Assembly (NCBI GenBank): GCA_020698575.1
Contig: CM036254.1
Location: 2,462,383 to 2,526,382 of the forward strand
Length of the DNA: 64,000 nucleotides
From: Bostrychus sinensis
Lineage: Eukaryota; Chordata; Actinopteri; Gobiiformes; Eleotridae
Direction of reading: 5' to 3'
Under the pieces are notes generated by a model. It was not told where the DNA came from. It made no database searches and saw nothing but the letters and a program-made list of their open reading frames with translations. Shown one piece after another: positions 43,866-54,316 of the stretch. Made by a program: the position numbers and the translations under genes. Within the stretch, counting starts at the first letter, position 1. Every line of letters begins with the position of its first letter.

Positions 43866-45119
43866 GACGCACTGAATATATTATAGATGTTGATAATTCC
43901 CATTAAAAGCATGTTTTTGTTTGTCTAAATGCTTAGGCACAATTTTTAATTTTTGACAATTTGAACAGTTCCTCCCACCGTCCAAAAAGATTAAGATGAG
44001 AAAATGTAAAATGTCCCATGGTGAGTGATTTTCTGGGATAGAGTTAGGGTTACCTGTGACCCATAACAAGAAAATGTTGGGTATACTGTAAGCAGAAAAA
44101 AAAAAAAATCACCTTTATTTATGTGTCAGTCTCCAATCCCAATTAAAAAAAATGTTTAAACTGAATTTTTTTTTATTTTTACCACTGCATGAAAACTACA
44201 AGCTCTTTTTAATTCGATGGCAGCAACAAGTCTCAAAGTACAGCACAACAAAAAGTGGGAAAATGATTTTACTTACACAAAAACAGCTGGATTGATAATT
44301 TTATAACACTTTACTCTTAACTTATTCAGTTAATTGTCAATAAAGGTCGACCGATGTGGATTTTTCTGTCTGATTCTTATGTCGATTTTTTAAAATTCAG
44401 ATCATGGCCAATTTTGACCACGGGCTATTTTCTTAATTTTATGAAAGAACTTAATTTAATATAGTCCTTTGTTTTCATGTTGCTTATAAAATGCAAAGAA
44501 ATGTGTCACAATTGTACAGCGAGAACAGAGTTCACTATGAAACTGCTGTAAAGTCAAAGGCTGCTTTAGGGACAGTGAGATTAATGCATATTTTTTCATA
44601 ATGCACATTGACCTGCAGATATTTATGACTTGGACTAATGCTAACTTTAAAATGTGTTTTTTGGGAGGAAATGTAAATTTAAACATCTGGATATGTTGTT
44701 TATGCAAGTGCCCGACCGAAAATCTATCTCTACTTGTCAACACTAAGAGGTCTCTGTATAAAAAGAGTATTTTAGAAAGGCAGAATATAACACTGGATGC
44801 ACCTGAGCTTTACCGCATCAAAATAAGACATCATTCTGCAAAAAATAAAGAAAAAACCAAGGCACTCTTCATACACCTGAAGTTTAAAAAGCTTTTATTC
44901 CATGTGGCTTTATGTTTGAACAAGTTCTTTGTTCCCAAACACCAAAGAGCACCTTCAATACAGAAAATTAATTGATAAAAACTTCCTGAGCACTTTTTAT
45001 CCTTTGTTTTTTGTAAGACATAACTCTGTTGGAAATCCCTGCAGACCCAGATGCAAGCATGATCCAGAAACACTGCATTTGTATACTCAACCTCCCCATA
45101 ATTTTGTGTTTCTCTGTTA
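43866..45119. other. unannotated sequence with hAT remnant
   Basis: 44343-44425 (AAGGTCGACCGATGTGGATTT) resembles the terminus of the hAT-like element at 31145-32117. A 124-codon frame at 44601-44975 has no domain. The rest is AT-rich. Confidence 0.45.
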
Positions 45120-45480
45120 GCTAAATACTTAAAATCACCTCTAAAGAATCAGCTGGAGCCTGAGTACCAATATTTACAGATGACAGACGCGGTGACAGAA
45201 GAGGGTTGGATGTTTTGAAGCAGAAGTAGCTGCAGATCTGCTGACACCTCTTCCTTCCTTCTTTCCTCTTCTGTTGGGACTGCGGCTCGTCTCGGCTCTG
45301 ACTGAAACTGTATAAGGTTAATGGATCTGCGAGTCGCTCACTCTCCGTCTCTCTAATACACTCCATCAGACACTTCATTAGGCAAACTCTGCTCCAGCCG
45401 CACAAAATGAACCGAGGAGCAGAGACGATGACAGATCGAGTCCGCCAGAACCATCCTTCAGGTTTAAGTTTGGACAGAAG
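45120..45480. promoter_or_regulatory. candidate conserved non-coding element 9
   Basis: A complex, repeat-poor region with CCTAATTAG-free but balanced words such as ACCAATATTTACAGATGACAG, CACTTCATTAGGCAAACTC and GCACAAAATGAACCG. Open frames on minus (121 codons) and plus have no domain. Weak call. Confidence 0.25.
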
Positions 45481-45944
45481 TGACAAATGTAGCCCACAAC
45501 TTAGAGCAGATAAGTCCAGAACTGTAATAGTATCCAGTTCTCGTTGGGTAAGCAGTGAGCCAGAAACAGGTCTCCCACATTTTCAATGATTTTCTATGGA
45601 TTCTAATAGCAGCAACACATCTTAAAAATCGTTGGGATAGGCTGGAAAAAGTGTTTTGCAACTACTTGGATTAATTGGCAACATTTCATTCTGATCCAGG
45701 GCTAAGCCAGGTTTAAAATAAGTCTAAACCAGGGCTAACCCAGAATTTAACCAGGGTTCTTGAGGTCGTGTTACCATTTTCTCATCTGCTCCGACCTCTG
45801 GCATCGATAATTCCCTGCAGAACTGACACTCACTGGATATTTTCTCTTTTTTGGACTATTCTCTGTAAACTTTAGAGATGGTTGTGTGTGAGAATCCCAT
45901 TAGATTAGCAGTTTCTGACAAAACAGTCCATGCCACGTCCAAGT
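45481..45944. other. unannotated sequence with a few 11-mers
   Basis: Degenerate 11-mer monomers (CCAGGGCTAAGCC, CCAGGGCTAACCC) lie at 45695-45755. No exon is recognised. Confidence 0.45.
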
Positions 45945-46342
45945 TAGAGGTGAGAAAAATAACCATTTTTCCAATGCAGCAATCATTTCTTTAAAAAGAA
46001 TTGATCTGAATCGATTCAGAAAAGCTAATAATTGGAATTTTGTAAAGACTGCAAATGATTAAAGTAGGCTGTGTCCAATACAAATCTTATGGGCTGCAAA
46101 GAGTCAGCTCTGGCAAATGCTATCAGTATTGGCTACTGCATTGGTTTTTGGTGTAGAAAGTGTTTAAAATTACATTTCAGATAAAAAAATATTAAAATGT
46201 TGAAATTAAAATGAATTGTTGTTGAAGAATTAGTGCGGACATGAAACAGAAAGCTGACTGATGAATCGCTTTTGAATCGAATCGTGGGCCTCTGAATCAA
46301 AATTAAATTAAATCATGAGATGCCCTAAGATTCCCATCCCTC
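45945..46342. mobile_element. hAT-type MITE (TAGAGGTGGG family), copy 2
   Basis: Starts TAGAGGTGAGAAAAATAACC and ends CTAAGATTCCCATCCCT. The interior matches 33886-34232 (GGAATTTTGTAAAGACTGC, GCAAAGAGTCAGCTCTGGC). The flanks GTCCAAGT and CGTCCAAAG form an imperfect target-site duplication. It is about 50 bp longer than copy 1. Confidence 0.82.
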
Positions 46343-46449
46343 GTCCAAAGTCCCTCAGATCCCCTTTCCTCTCCTTTCTGATGCTCAGTTTGAACTTAAG
46401 CAGGTTTGTCTTCAACATATCCCAGGATTAAATGCAGAGCTGCTGCACA

Positions 46450-46690
46450 ATTGAATTAAAAGAGCAGAGTGCAAATAAAACACATACACACAGCTAAAAA
46501 GAGCAGTTTTAAGTCTGGACATCGTCAGGAAGACTGTTTCAGATTTTAGTTGCATGGAGCTGAAATGCTGCTTCAAAGTGTTTAGTCCTGACTCTGGGCT
46601 CCAGCAGAGACCTGTCCCTGAGGTTCTCAGAGTCCGAGATGGTTCATGTGGGACCAGTCAGAGATGGACTGTGGTGCTAAGCCATCGACT
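46450..46690 (-). mobile_element. L2-like LINE C-terminal fragment, unexpanded sister of 24331-25660
   Basis: The minus strand reads LRTSGTGLCW, then a decayed LNTLKQHFSSMQLKSETVF stretch and MSRLKTALFSC, equivalent to the end of an L2-type polyprotein. The nucleotide sequence TAAAAAGAGCAGTTTTAAGTC and GGTTCATGTGGGACCAGTCAGAG is shared with the LINE at 24331-25660. This copy has only one unit of its VNTR. Confidence 0.72.
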
Positions 46691-46834
46691 GACTGTACAC
46701 AAGCAGAGCTGCTGTGAGTGAGCAGAACAGACCTCCATTTAACTGCAGGGCTCTGTGTTTTGTCTCGTGTTATAAATGATTTGATGTCTGTTCTGTTTTC
46801 TGCGGTCCCCATTTCAAAAGCCATTCAAACACTA
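46691..46834. other. unannotated non-coding sequence
   Basis: Nothing recognised. Confidence 0.5.
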
Positions 46835-47150
46835 TTATAGTTTTAAATATTCCTCCTGCCTCTCTCTGTCCCCGGCTCTGAGGTTCCATGTTTTATGACG
46901 AGTGTTTTGTTCCTGGTGATTTCAGCCTCTGGTCGTCCTCTCGCTGCCTCGAATGGTTTATCTGTGTGGCCCTGTGAAATGATGGCCTGTGGTGAGATAT
47001 GAATAGCACATAAAACTGATATTAATCTGGAATGCAGTGCAAATATTTGTGGAATCAGTGTCGTCTAAAGCAAAGGCAACACAACGGCCTTCAGTGTTTG
47101 TTCTCCGAGATGTGCATTTAAAGAGATAGTGTTCATATACAACGTCTAAC
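46835..47150. promoter_or_regulatory. candidate conserved non-coding element 10
   Basis: A repeat-free stretch with GAATGGTTTATCTGTGTGGC, GAGATATGAATAGCACATAAA, CTGATATTAATCTGGAATGC, GTGCAAATATTTGTGGAATC and GTGCATTTAAAGAG. It lies about 1.6-1.9 kb upstream of the last bcl11a exon. Texture is consistent with an intronic enhancer. Untested. Confidence 0.38.
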
Positions 47151-47851
47151 GCCTGGGTTTTACATTGAAACAAGCACTGTAGGACCAAACTAAACCATGG
47201 CTAATTTAAAACAAGATATTTCTTAGTGTATTTTTCCCTCTCTGTGCTGTGGGTTTATCTGTTTGTTGTGTTTCGCTGGGTCGAGTTGAAATGTGGCTCT
47301 TCGGGGGAAAGCCCTGGTTCTTTGTTCTGCTGCTGACAGTGGTTCTCTCTGAGTCTTGAGGTCTGAGGGGTCTAAAGGGAGCTGCCCTGTCCCAGAGCAG
47401 TCTTCGGGATACACACATCACATGGTGCTCATGAGGGGCGCGACCTCGATAACAACAACTCAACAAAAACTGCTGTTAAAGGAGCATGTAACAGTCCGGC
47501 CTGAGGTTAGAGAAAAGGATTCGTTCAGCTTTAGTGGATACGGTCGTCCTTCATGGTCTCTCTTCTCCACACAGTAAACATACAGGACACAGTCGGGGTG
47601 GGATGGTTTGGGAAAGAAAGGGAGGTCAAGATAAAAAGACATGTTTAGACTAAAGGTATCCTATAAGAGAGTAACATTACGTTTATTTCTTTGAAAGTAA
47701 TGAATGAATAACACAAAATTCTCAGACAGACACAAACAATACTATAATAAAGAAATAATAAATAAACACACATGGGAAAATATAAACCTGCAGTGTATAT
47801 TGATTCTTTAGCCTAATGCACTTTACCTTTATGTAAAGCTATTATTATTTT
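47151..47851. other. unannotated intronic sequence
   Basis: Short frames on both strands lack domains. A few 11-mer-like words at 47190-47210. Nothing else is recognised. Confidence 0.45.
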
Positions 47852-48126
47852 GGGTGGCAGTAGCTCAGTAGGTAGAGCTGTATCCTTGTCCTTGGGCATA
47901 CAACTTCACCCGCCTTGCCTATGTGTGAATGTGTGAATGTGTCAGTGTGATTGTGTATTTGGTGGCGGTCAGGGAGGCAGCCTGGCAGCCATGTCTCCGT
48001 CAGTCTGCCAGAATTCGCTTTCTACCTTCAGTGTGTGTGTGTGTGTGTGTGTGCGTGTGCGTGTGCGTGTGTGTGTGTGCGTGTGCGTGCGCGTGCGCGT
48101 GCACGTGCGTGTGTGTGTGCGCGTGT
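47852..48126 (+). mobile_element. tRNA-like SINE head plus GT/GC microsatellite
   Basis: GGGTGGCAGTAGCTCAGTAGGTAGAG at 47852-47878 is a canonical tRNA-derived SINE A-box region. The B box is not preserved. A (GT)n run that switches to GCGTGC lies at 48030-48126. Frames across it are artefacts. Confidence 0.65.
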
Positions 48127-48699
48127 GAGACTGAATAATCCAATTGTAAAGTGACTTTTTAGTGTCAAAAAAAAGAGCATGCACAACATATAAATTATAT
48201 ATATCACAGACTATGATTTTTCAAACTTTTTGTTTATTTTAATTGTGCTCATTTATGGAAATTCAAGTCAGTATTGCAAAAATATGAGACTCTTCTTTCC
48301 TTTCAGCTTGTCTCTTCTGGGGTAGCCACAGCAGTCTGCCTCCTGTGTGCACAGTGATATTGGTTTTGGGGTGGTATCAGGGTAAACCTATAGTTAAGTT
48401 AATATTCTTTCAAATATAGAGGTCCAAAGAGATACAAGAACAAGAAGCACAGATTCCAGCCTGTACTGTTTACTGCTTATGGTATTTGGACCGTAAATAT
48501 TGTCTTCATTCTAAAAATAACTTGCATAGATCTGCCGGCAAATACTGTAATGTATCTCACTTCTATTGCTGCCAAAAACAACAAAAAGCTCTGGCGGTTT
48601 TACTCAATCTAAACAACTAACCTACATCTCCCAGTCTATCTTCCTTCATGTGTTAGAAAATGTATTTTAGATTTATTTAAATGTATAATGAAGCGGACT
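48127..48699. other. last-intron sequence before bcl11a exon
   Basis: AT-rich single-copy sequence without other recognised features. Confidence 0.55.
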
Positions 48700-48729
48700 C
48701 TTACCTGACTTCTCTTTGTGTCTCCACAG
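48700..48729 (+). promoter_or_regulatory. bcl11a: splice acceptor of the last bcl11a exon
   Basis: The pyrimidine-rich stretch CTTCTCTTTGTGTCTCCACAG ends in AG at 48728-48729. CTGAC at 48705-48709 is a fair branch-point candidate about 21 nt upstream. The exon then opens two bases into a codon (phase 1 intron), the same phase as I recall for the mammalian BCL11A exon 3-exon 4 junction. Confidence 0.85.
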
Positions 48730-50968
48730 GGAAGGAGGAGCCCACCACGTACACGTGCACGACGTGTAAGCAGTCCTACGGCAGCGCCTGGTTCCTGCTG
48801 CAGCACGCCCAGAACAGCCACGGCTTCCGGATCTACCTGGACAGCGAACACGGCAGCCCGCTCACGCCGCGAATGGGAGGACCTCCGTCTCTGGGCGGAG
48901 GCGCGGACTGCCCCTCCCAACCTCCGCTCCACGGCCTCCACCTCCCTCCGGACGCCAGCCCCTTCAACCTCCTCCGGATCCCAGGCTCGGGGTCCGGCGG
49001 CCGGGACAGCGTGGGGACCGTCGGCGGTGCCAGCGGGACCTTAACTAGCGGACATCATCAGCGTTTCCCTCCCACGCCTCCTCTGTTCAGTCCGCCTCCG
49101 AGGAACCACCTGGACGCGCATCACTTGAGCCCAGAGGAGCTGGCGTTGGCTGCCCACCACCCGAGTGCCTTTGACAGGGTGCTGCGTCTCAATCCTCCCA
49201 TGCCCCTAGACCCTCCGCCAACAATGGACTTTTCAAGACGGCTACGAGAGCTAGCGGGCAACACCTCAGGGTCCTCTCCACCGCTTTCGCCAAGTCGCCC
49301 GAGCCCCATGCAGCGATTGCTACAGCCTTTCCAAACGGCAGGTAACGGGACAGGTGCATCTGGAGCGAGCAAGCCACCCTATCTCGCAACGCCGCCGCCG
49401 CCTATCCCTGGTCCAATGCAGTCTCCGGTTGGATCGCAAACCACTCCCACGACTCCTGTGCCATCTTCAGGAGTGAGTAACTCCGGCAGCAACAACTTGA
49501 AGACGAAATGTTGCGAGTTTTGCGGCAAGTCGTTCAAATTCCAGAGCAATCTCATAGTGCACAGGAGAAGCCACACGGGAGAGAAGCCGTACAAGTGTCA
49601 CCTGTGCGACCACGCCTGTACGCAAGCTAGCAAGCTTAAACGCCACATGAAAACGCACATGCACAAGTCGTCGTCGTCGCCAAACGCGGGGAAATCCGAA
49701 GACGGGTTGTCGACCGCATCCTCACCGGAGCCGGGAACGAGCGAGCACATGGCTAGCAATGCTCTGAAGTCGGTGGTGGCCAAATTGAAAAGCGAAAACA
49801 ACAGATTGCTTCGGGAAAACGGGGAGGAAGAGGAGGAGGAGGAAGAAGAGGAGGAAGAGGAGGAGGAGGAAGAAGAAGAGGAAGAGGAGGAGGAAGAGCT
49901 GGAGGAACCGGAGGAACAAAATGGCGACCGAGTGGAGAGACGAAACAACAACAGCTACCACTTTGGTTTGAATCTCGAAGGAGGGAGGCCGCACGAGAAC
50001 AACGGCGGCATCGGAAGCCGTTTGGAAGAATCGACTATTCCCAGGTCGTTGCCAGAAGTGATGCAAGGGATGGGGTTAGCGGCTAGCATGCAACACTTTA
50101 GCGAAGCTCTGAATGCGCACAAACGAAACGCCCTCGCCCAAGAAAACCACTTGCATCACCACCATCATCTGAACCGCGACCACCACCACCATCACCACCA
50201 CAATCGAGATATGTGCGACGGGGAATCGACTTTGGAGAACGAACGTGGGAGGAAGGTTCGGTCTCAACTGTGAACGGCAGAGGAGCGTCCCCGAACGAAT
50301 CAGCCTCCGTCGGCCTGCCCAAGAAACTGCTTTTGGGTAGCCCTAGTCCTCTCAGCCCTTTTTCCAAACGCATCAAAATGGAGAAAGAGTTCGACTTGCC
50401 CACTCCTACAATCCCGAACACTGAAAATGTCTATTCTCAGTGGCTGGCCGGTTACGCCGCTTCACGACAACTCAAGGACCCTTTTCTCAACTTTGGTGAC
50501 TCCAGACAATCGCCGTTTGCTTCTTCGTCCGAGCACTCTTCGGAAAACGGGAGCCTGCGTTTTTCCACTCCTCCGGGGGAATTGGACGGTGGGATGTCGG
50601 GCCGGAGCGGGACAGGGAGCGGGGGCAGCACGCCTCATTTAGGAGGTCCCGGGAGGCCGAGTTCTAAGGATGGCCGTAGGAGCGACACTTGCGAGTATTG
50701 CGGCAAAGTTTTCAAGAACTGCAGTAATCTGACAGTGCACCGGCGCAGCCACACGGGAGAGAGACCCTATAAGTGTGAGCTGTGCAATTACGCGTGTGCC
50801 CAGAGCTCCAAACTCACCCGGCACATGAAAACGCACGGTCAGGTCGGCAAAGACGTCTACAAGTGTGAAATATGTCAGATGCCCTTCAGCGTCTACAGCA
50901 CCTTGGAGAAACACATGAAAAAATGGCACAGTGACCGTCCTTTGAGTACCGAGATTAAGTCGGAATAA
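48730..50968 (+). CDS. bcl11a: bcl11a last coding exon (zinc-finger repressor), with a one-base frameshift
   Basis: This exon encodes most of BCL11A, a nuclear C2H2 zinc-finger transcriptional repressor that works with chromatin corepressors in blood and neural development. Finger 1 is at 48756-48821 (C-X2-C-X12-H-X4-H). The conserved FPPTPPLFSPPP and HHPSAFDRVLRLNP segments follow. Fingers 2-3 are at 49512-49574 and 49596-49658, joined by a TGEKPYK linker. A 25-Glu run (49824-49898) and His runs (50154-50168, 50181-50201) come next. Fingers 4-6 are at 50690-50752, 50774-50836 and 50864-50929, with stop TAA at 50966-50968. SEHGSPLTPR, the ALKSVVAK segment and the HSDR...IKSE end favour BCL11A over BCL11B. 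I cannot tell which teleost duplicate it is. The reading frame shifts between about 50202 and 50267: the first frame stops at 50271, while TVNGRG and everything after is in the frame two bases on. One missing base in the GGG at 50247-50249 would explain it. Upstream exons were not found in the window. Confidence 0.95.
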
Positions 50969-51500
50969 AACCGAACTTTGAGATTAACTAAGAGACCTTT
51001 CCCTCCTGCAGCTACGTCCGCCATTTTGTCCCCTGTTTAATCTTTGCCCCTTGTAGATTTGCCCCAAAACCCCCAAGCACTCCACTTTCGCCCCAATCCG
51101 GTGGAAGTTCAGACCACCCCGTTTCCATTACATTGAATGCATGATCTGTATCGGGGCAATACTCTTGCATTGACGCAAACTTCGAGCCTTTCTCTTGTGC
51201 AATAATTTACATGTTGTGTAACTATTTTTTTTTTCTTTTTTGAGTTCCCCTTTTCCATTTTTAAGACTTAGTCAGCATGCATAGTATGTTTTTTGCTAAT
51301 CAAAAAAAGAGTAACCGTCCCTGGTGGGTTAGATGTTGAGTAAATGTGTTGCTTGTTCAGTTTTTTCTTTTTAATTCTTCAAAAAGAGAAAAGAGGAGAC
51401 AGAAACGTCCATGCTGCATACACTCTGTGACACATATCATGTAAAGTCTTGTGTTGTAACATGGAAGTTGAACAGTCTGAAACCCTGTGAATGCACTTAT
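50969..51500 (+). other. bcl11a: proximal 3' UTR of bcl11a, conserved block
   Basis: Directly follows the stop. Segments such as GCATGATCTGTATCGGGGCA, TTGTGCAATAATTTACATG, CCATGCTGCATACA and CACATATCATGTAAAG closely resemble the human BCL11A 3' UTR as I remember it. That supports both the paralogue call and transcription through here. Alignment would decide. Confidence 0.75.
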
Positions 51501-53096
51501 CCCCATCTTTCTAAAAGATACACAACTAAACAGGGTTAAAGAGAAACAAAAATCTCACATTGGCTTAAACTCTAAGTAATCTCAGCCTATGAATTAATTT
51601 CCTTTCTAAAAGACAAGGGTGTGCTATAAATTTGTACTATCATCTGGTGAAGTGAGAAAGAGTGCCTTTGAAAATCCCAAGACTGCATTGAACATAATCT
51701 TATCTGGTTTGGGGTCACAATGGAAGAATGCTTTGTTTCCACCAAGAACAGTCAGTTCAGTTTCAGTTTGATATGTCAAGGATCCAGAGTAAAAAATGTG
51801 AAGAAGTGTATCAAAATATCCAACATGTTAAAGGAAAGAAGTTTAGAATAACTTAAATGTGAGCAACATCAGACGCAGTTTAGTTGGGCTGCACAATACA
51901 AGAAAAATATACAATAACTTTGTTGAATATTGCAATATGATACAATATGATTGAAGATATGTTGACATAGTGAGTTAATTTAAATTAAAGCAGAAATTTA
52001 AGTCGCTGTGTTTACCAAAAACTGAATCACAATCAAAACTTAACAAAGACTAAACCAGGATTAAAACAGGACTAAACCAGCACTAAAACAAAACTAAACC
52101 AGGACTAAAAACAGGCTAAACCAGGACTAAACCAGCTGTTAACCAGGACTAAATGAAGGTTGAACCATGACTAAAGCGAGGCTAAACCAGGACTAAAACA
52201 AGACTAAACCTGGACTGAAACAAAACTACACCAGGACTAAAACAAGGCTGAACCAGGACAAAAATGTGATTAAACCAATACTAAAACAAGGCTAAACCAG
52301 GACTAAACCTGGACTAAAAGCAGACTATAACTGATATTGCGATAATAATAAATTTGCTATATATTATGCCCTACAAATTGACCACATGAATAATATTGAA
52401 CTACTGCTTTAATGTGCAACGCCTCTTGAATCATAACTAATATTTACATAGGTCCCTCTAATTTTGTTTTGCCTGGTTAGTCATACCCATTCACTTTCTT
52501 GGAGAAGTGAAGTGGGTCTAGAAACACTCCCGTTACAGCTATCTTCAACCAAAATCAATCATTCCAACCAATCGTAACCTCTTATCTAAAACGGGACTGA
52601 CTTTTTGCAACCTGTAAGTTTGCTCAGCCCACGTTAGTACTGCCTGCTGATTCCTGATTGGTTAAATTTTTGTTGTTCTGCCTTGCAATACTGAACTGAA
52701 CTGTACCGTAATGCTTGGTATAAACAAGGCTCATAAAAAAAGAAAGCCACCCACAAGTTTACTAAAGGTCCTTGCATCAAGCACCTGAACGCTCCAGCAG
52801 ACTGTGACAACTCATGAATCATCGTTAGCTACCTACTATGTGTTCGATAGGCTCTAATCTTTAATATGTGGCACGCATGGTACAAGCAGTATTGTGTATA
52901 TCTGAAGTTTTTTGTAGTTTTGTTTCCGGTGAGGAGGTACTTTTGGAGGTAAATCTGTAATGTACAATCTTGAATTTGAGGGATTACGATGCATGGTCCA
53001 GGAAGTGTCCATGTTCTTCGCGTTAGCACAAAAACCTACGACAACGCTGCTTCTTTTTTCATTTGTCGATGCATAAAGAAATATAACAGAATATGA
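51501..53096 (+). other. bcl11a: 3' UTR, middle part, with 11-mer insertion
   Basis: Non-coding. 52030-52330 consists of diverged ACCAGGACTAA-type 11-mers, so this family also lies downstream of the coding exon. Preceding sequence (51880-51990) has GGGCTGCACAATACA and CAATATG-rich words of a common hAT-like MITE. It is part of the 3' UTR if the distal poly(A) site is used. Confidence 0.5.
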
Positions 53097-53604
53097 GGCT
53101 AGAGCAGTGGTTCTCAAACTGTGGCACAGGTACCACTGCTGGTACGCAGGCTGGTACTCAGGAGACTTTGGCAGTTCAAGTCCTGATTTAATGGCACTTG
53201 TATTCCTGTTTTTTTCTTGGATTTGCCCTTTCTTAGGTCCTTGTTTGGACCTGATTTAGTCCAAATTTAGATCTGGTTCAGTTTAGTCCTGGTTTAGTCC
53301 TCGTTTAGGCCTTGTTTAGATCTGGTTAAGACCTGGTTTAGTCCTTGTTTAGAACTGTTTTAATCCAAGTTTAGACCTGGTTTAATCCTGGATTAGACAT
53401 GTTTTAATATTTATTCATTATTGCATTTTTCTGTTAATCCCTATTTATTTTATGCCTTGGTTTAGACCTGGTTTAGTCTTGGTTTAGACCTGGTTTAGAT
53501 CTGGTTTAGTCTTGGTTTAGACCTGGTTTAGGCTCATTTTAGTCCCTTAACTTTTTCCTGAGGTGTTGCTTGGTGTGAGAAGTTTGAGAACCACTGGCCT
53601 AGAG
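53097..53604. mobile_element. hAT-type MITE carrying 11-mer minisatellite units, with TSD
   Basis: The element 53105-53596 starts CAGTGGTTCTCAAACTGTGG and ends AGTTTGAGAACCACTG. Flanking octamers GGCTAGAG (53097-53104) and GCCTAGAG (53597-53604) match at 7 of 8. Its interior (about 53240-53545) consists largely of diverged CTGGTTTAGTC-type 11-mers. Confidence 0.87.
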
Positions 53605-54316
53605 CATTGAAATAACTACAGACTAGACAGACAGAAAGCTCCTCAGAACTGGAATCTCTGGGCTCGGAGGCAGTCTACAGAGTTTTAAAACAGGGTCAGT
53701 ATGAAATGCAGATAAATTAATTGCAAAAAATCTCTATCTCTTCTCCGTGGCTCTTGTGAAGGGCCAAATGTGATGATTTTGATGCAGAAGCTAATGCAGG
53801 GCACTCTTATGTTTACGTTTGAAACCCCATTTTCTACTTTTGAAACCAAGCTGTTTGTAGTTTAGCACTTAGCATCTCTCTGCATTGTCTCACGCTGTTT
53901 TCAGACATGAAATGCACTAAGGTGTCTCTAAATTGACCAGGTTTACAAGTTTATAATGAACTGGAAAATGTTTTGTGGAAATAATTTGTAAAGGTCCCGT
54001 TGTACAAGAAATACAAAATGATGCCAGCCTCACCTCTTGCCATCGTCAGTTTGTAACCCAGTTTTAAATGTTAGCGCTGTTTCTGCGAATGATGTGCGGT
54101 AACTACGACTGCATACCGAAAAATTAGTTACAGGATGCTGTATTTAACATATCTAATAGTTAATTAACTTTATATATTCAAACACACAAAGTAAGCAACT
54201 AAACTTAAGGCCAGTTCTCACTGAATGTGTTGCGTGTGCAGTACTCGTCCTTTGTGACTTCTGTAACAAATCGACGCCATTCAGGTCAAAACATGCGTTC
54301 ACTCCGGCTACATTTC
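53605..54316 (+). other. presumed 3' UTR, unannotated
   Basis: No repeats or genes recognised in this stretch. Confidence 0.4.

Noticed and set aside
44601..44975. 124-codon plus-strand frame
   Set aside because: AT-rich composition, no domain, overlapped by antisense frames.
45121..45486. 121-codon minus-strand frame
   Set aside because: No domain or gene structure. The region is listed only as a weak regulatory candidate.
47929..48184. Cys/Val- or Thr/Arg-rich small proteins
   Set aside because: Dinucleotide microsatellite artefacts in all frames.
48681..48729. Translation start at the Met codon before the zinc finger
   Set aside because: A polypyrimidine tract and AG acceptor lie between it and the conserved sequence, so this Met is intronic.
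49121..50066. Minus-strand frames opposite the bcl11a exon
   Set aside because: Shadows of the coding strand (poly-Ser from the Glu codons). No domain.
48730..50968. bcl11b as the gene identity
   Set aside because: SEHGSPLTPR, CPSQPPLHG, the ALKSVVAK segment and the KWHSDR C-terminus fit BCL11A and not the BCL11B sequences I recall.
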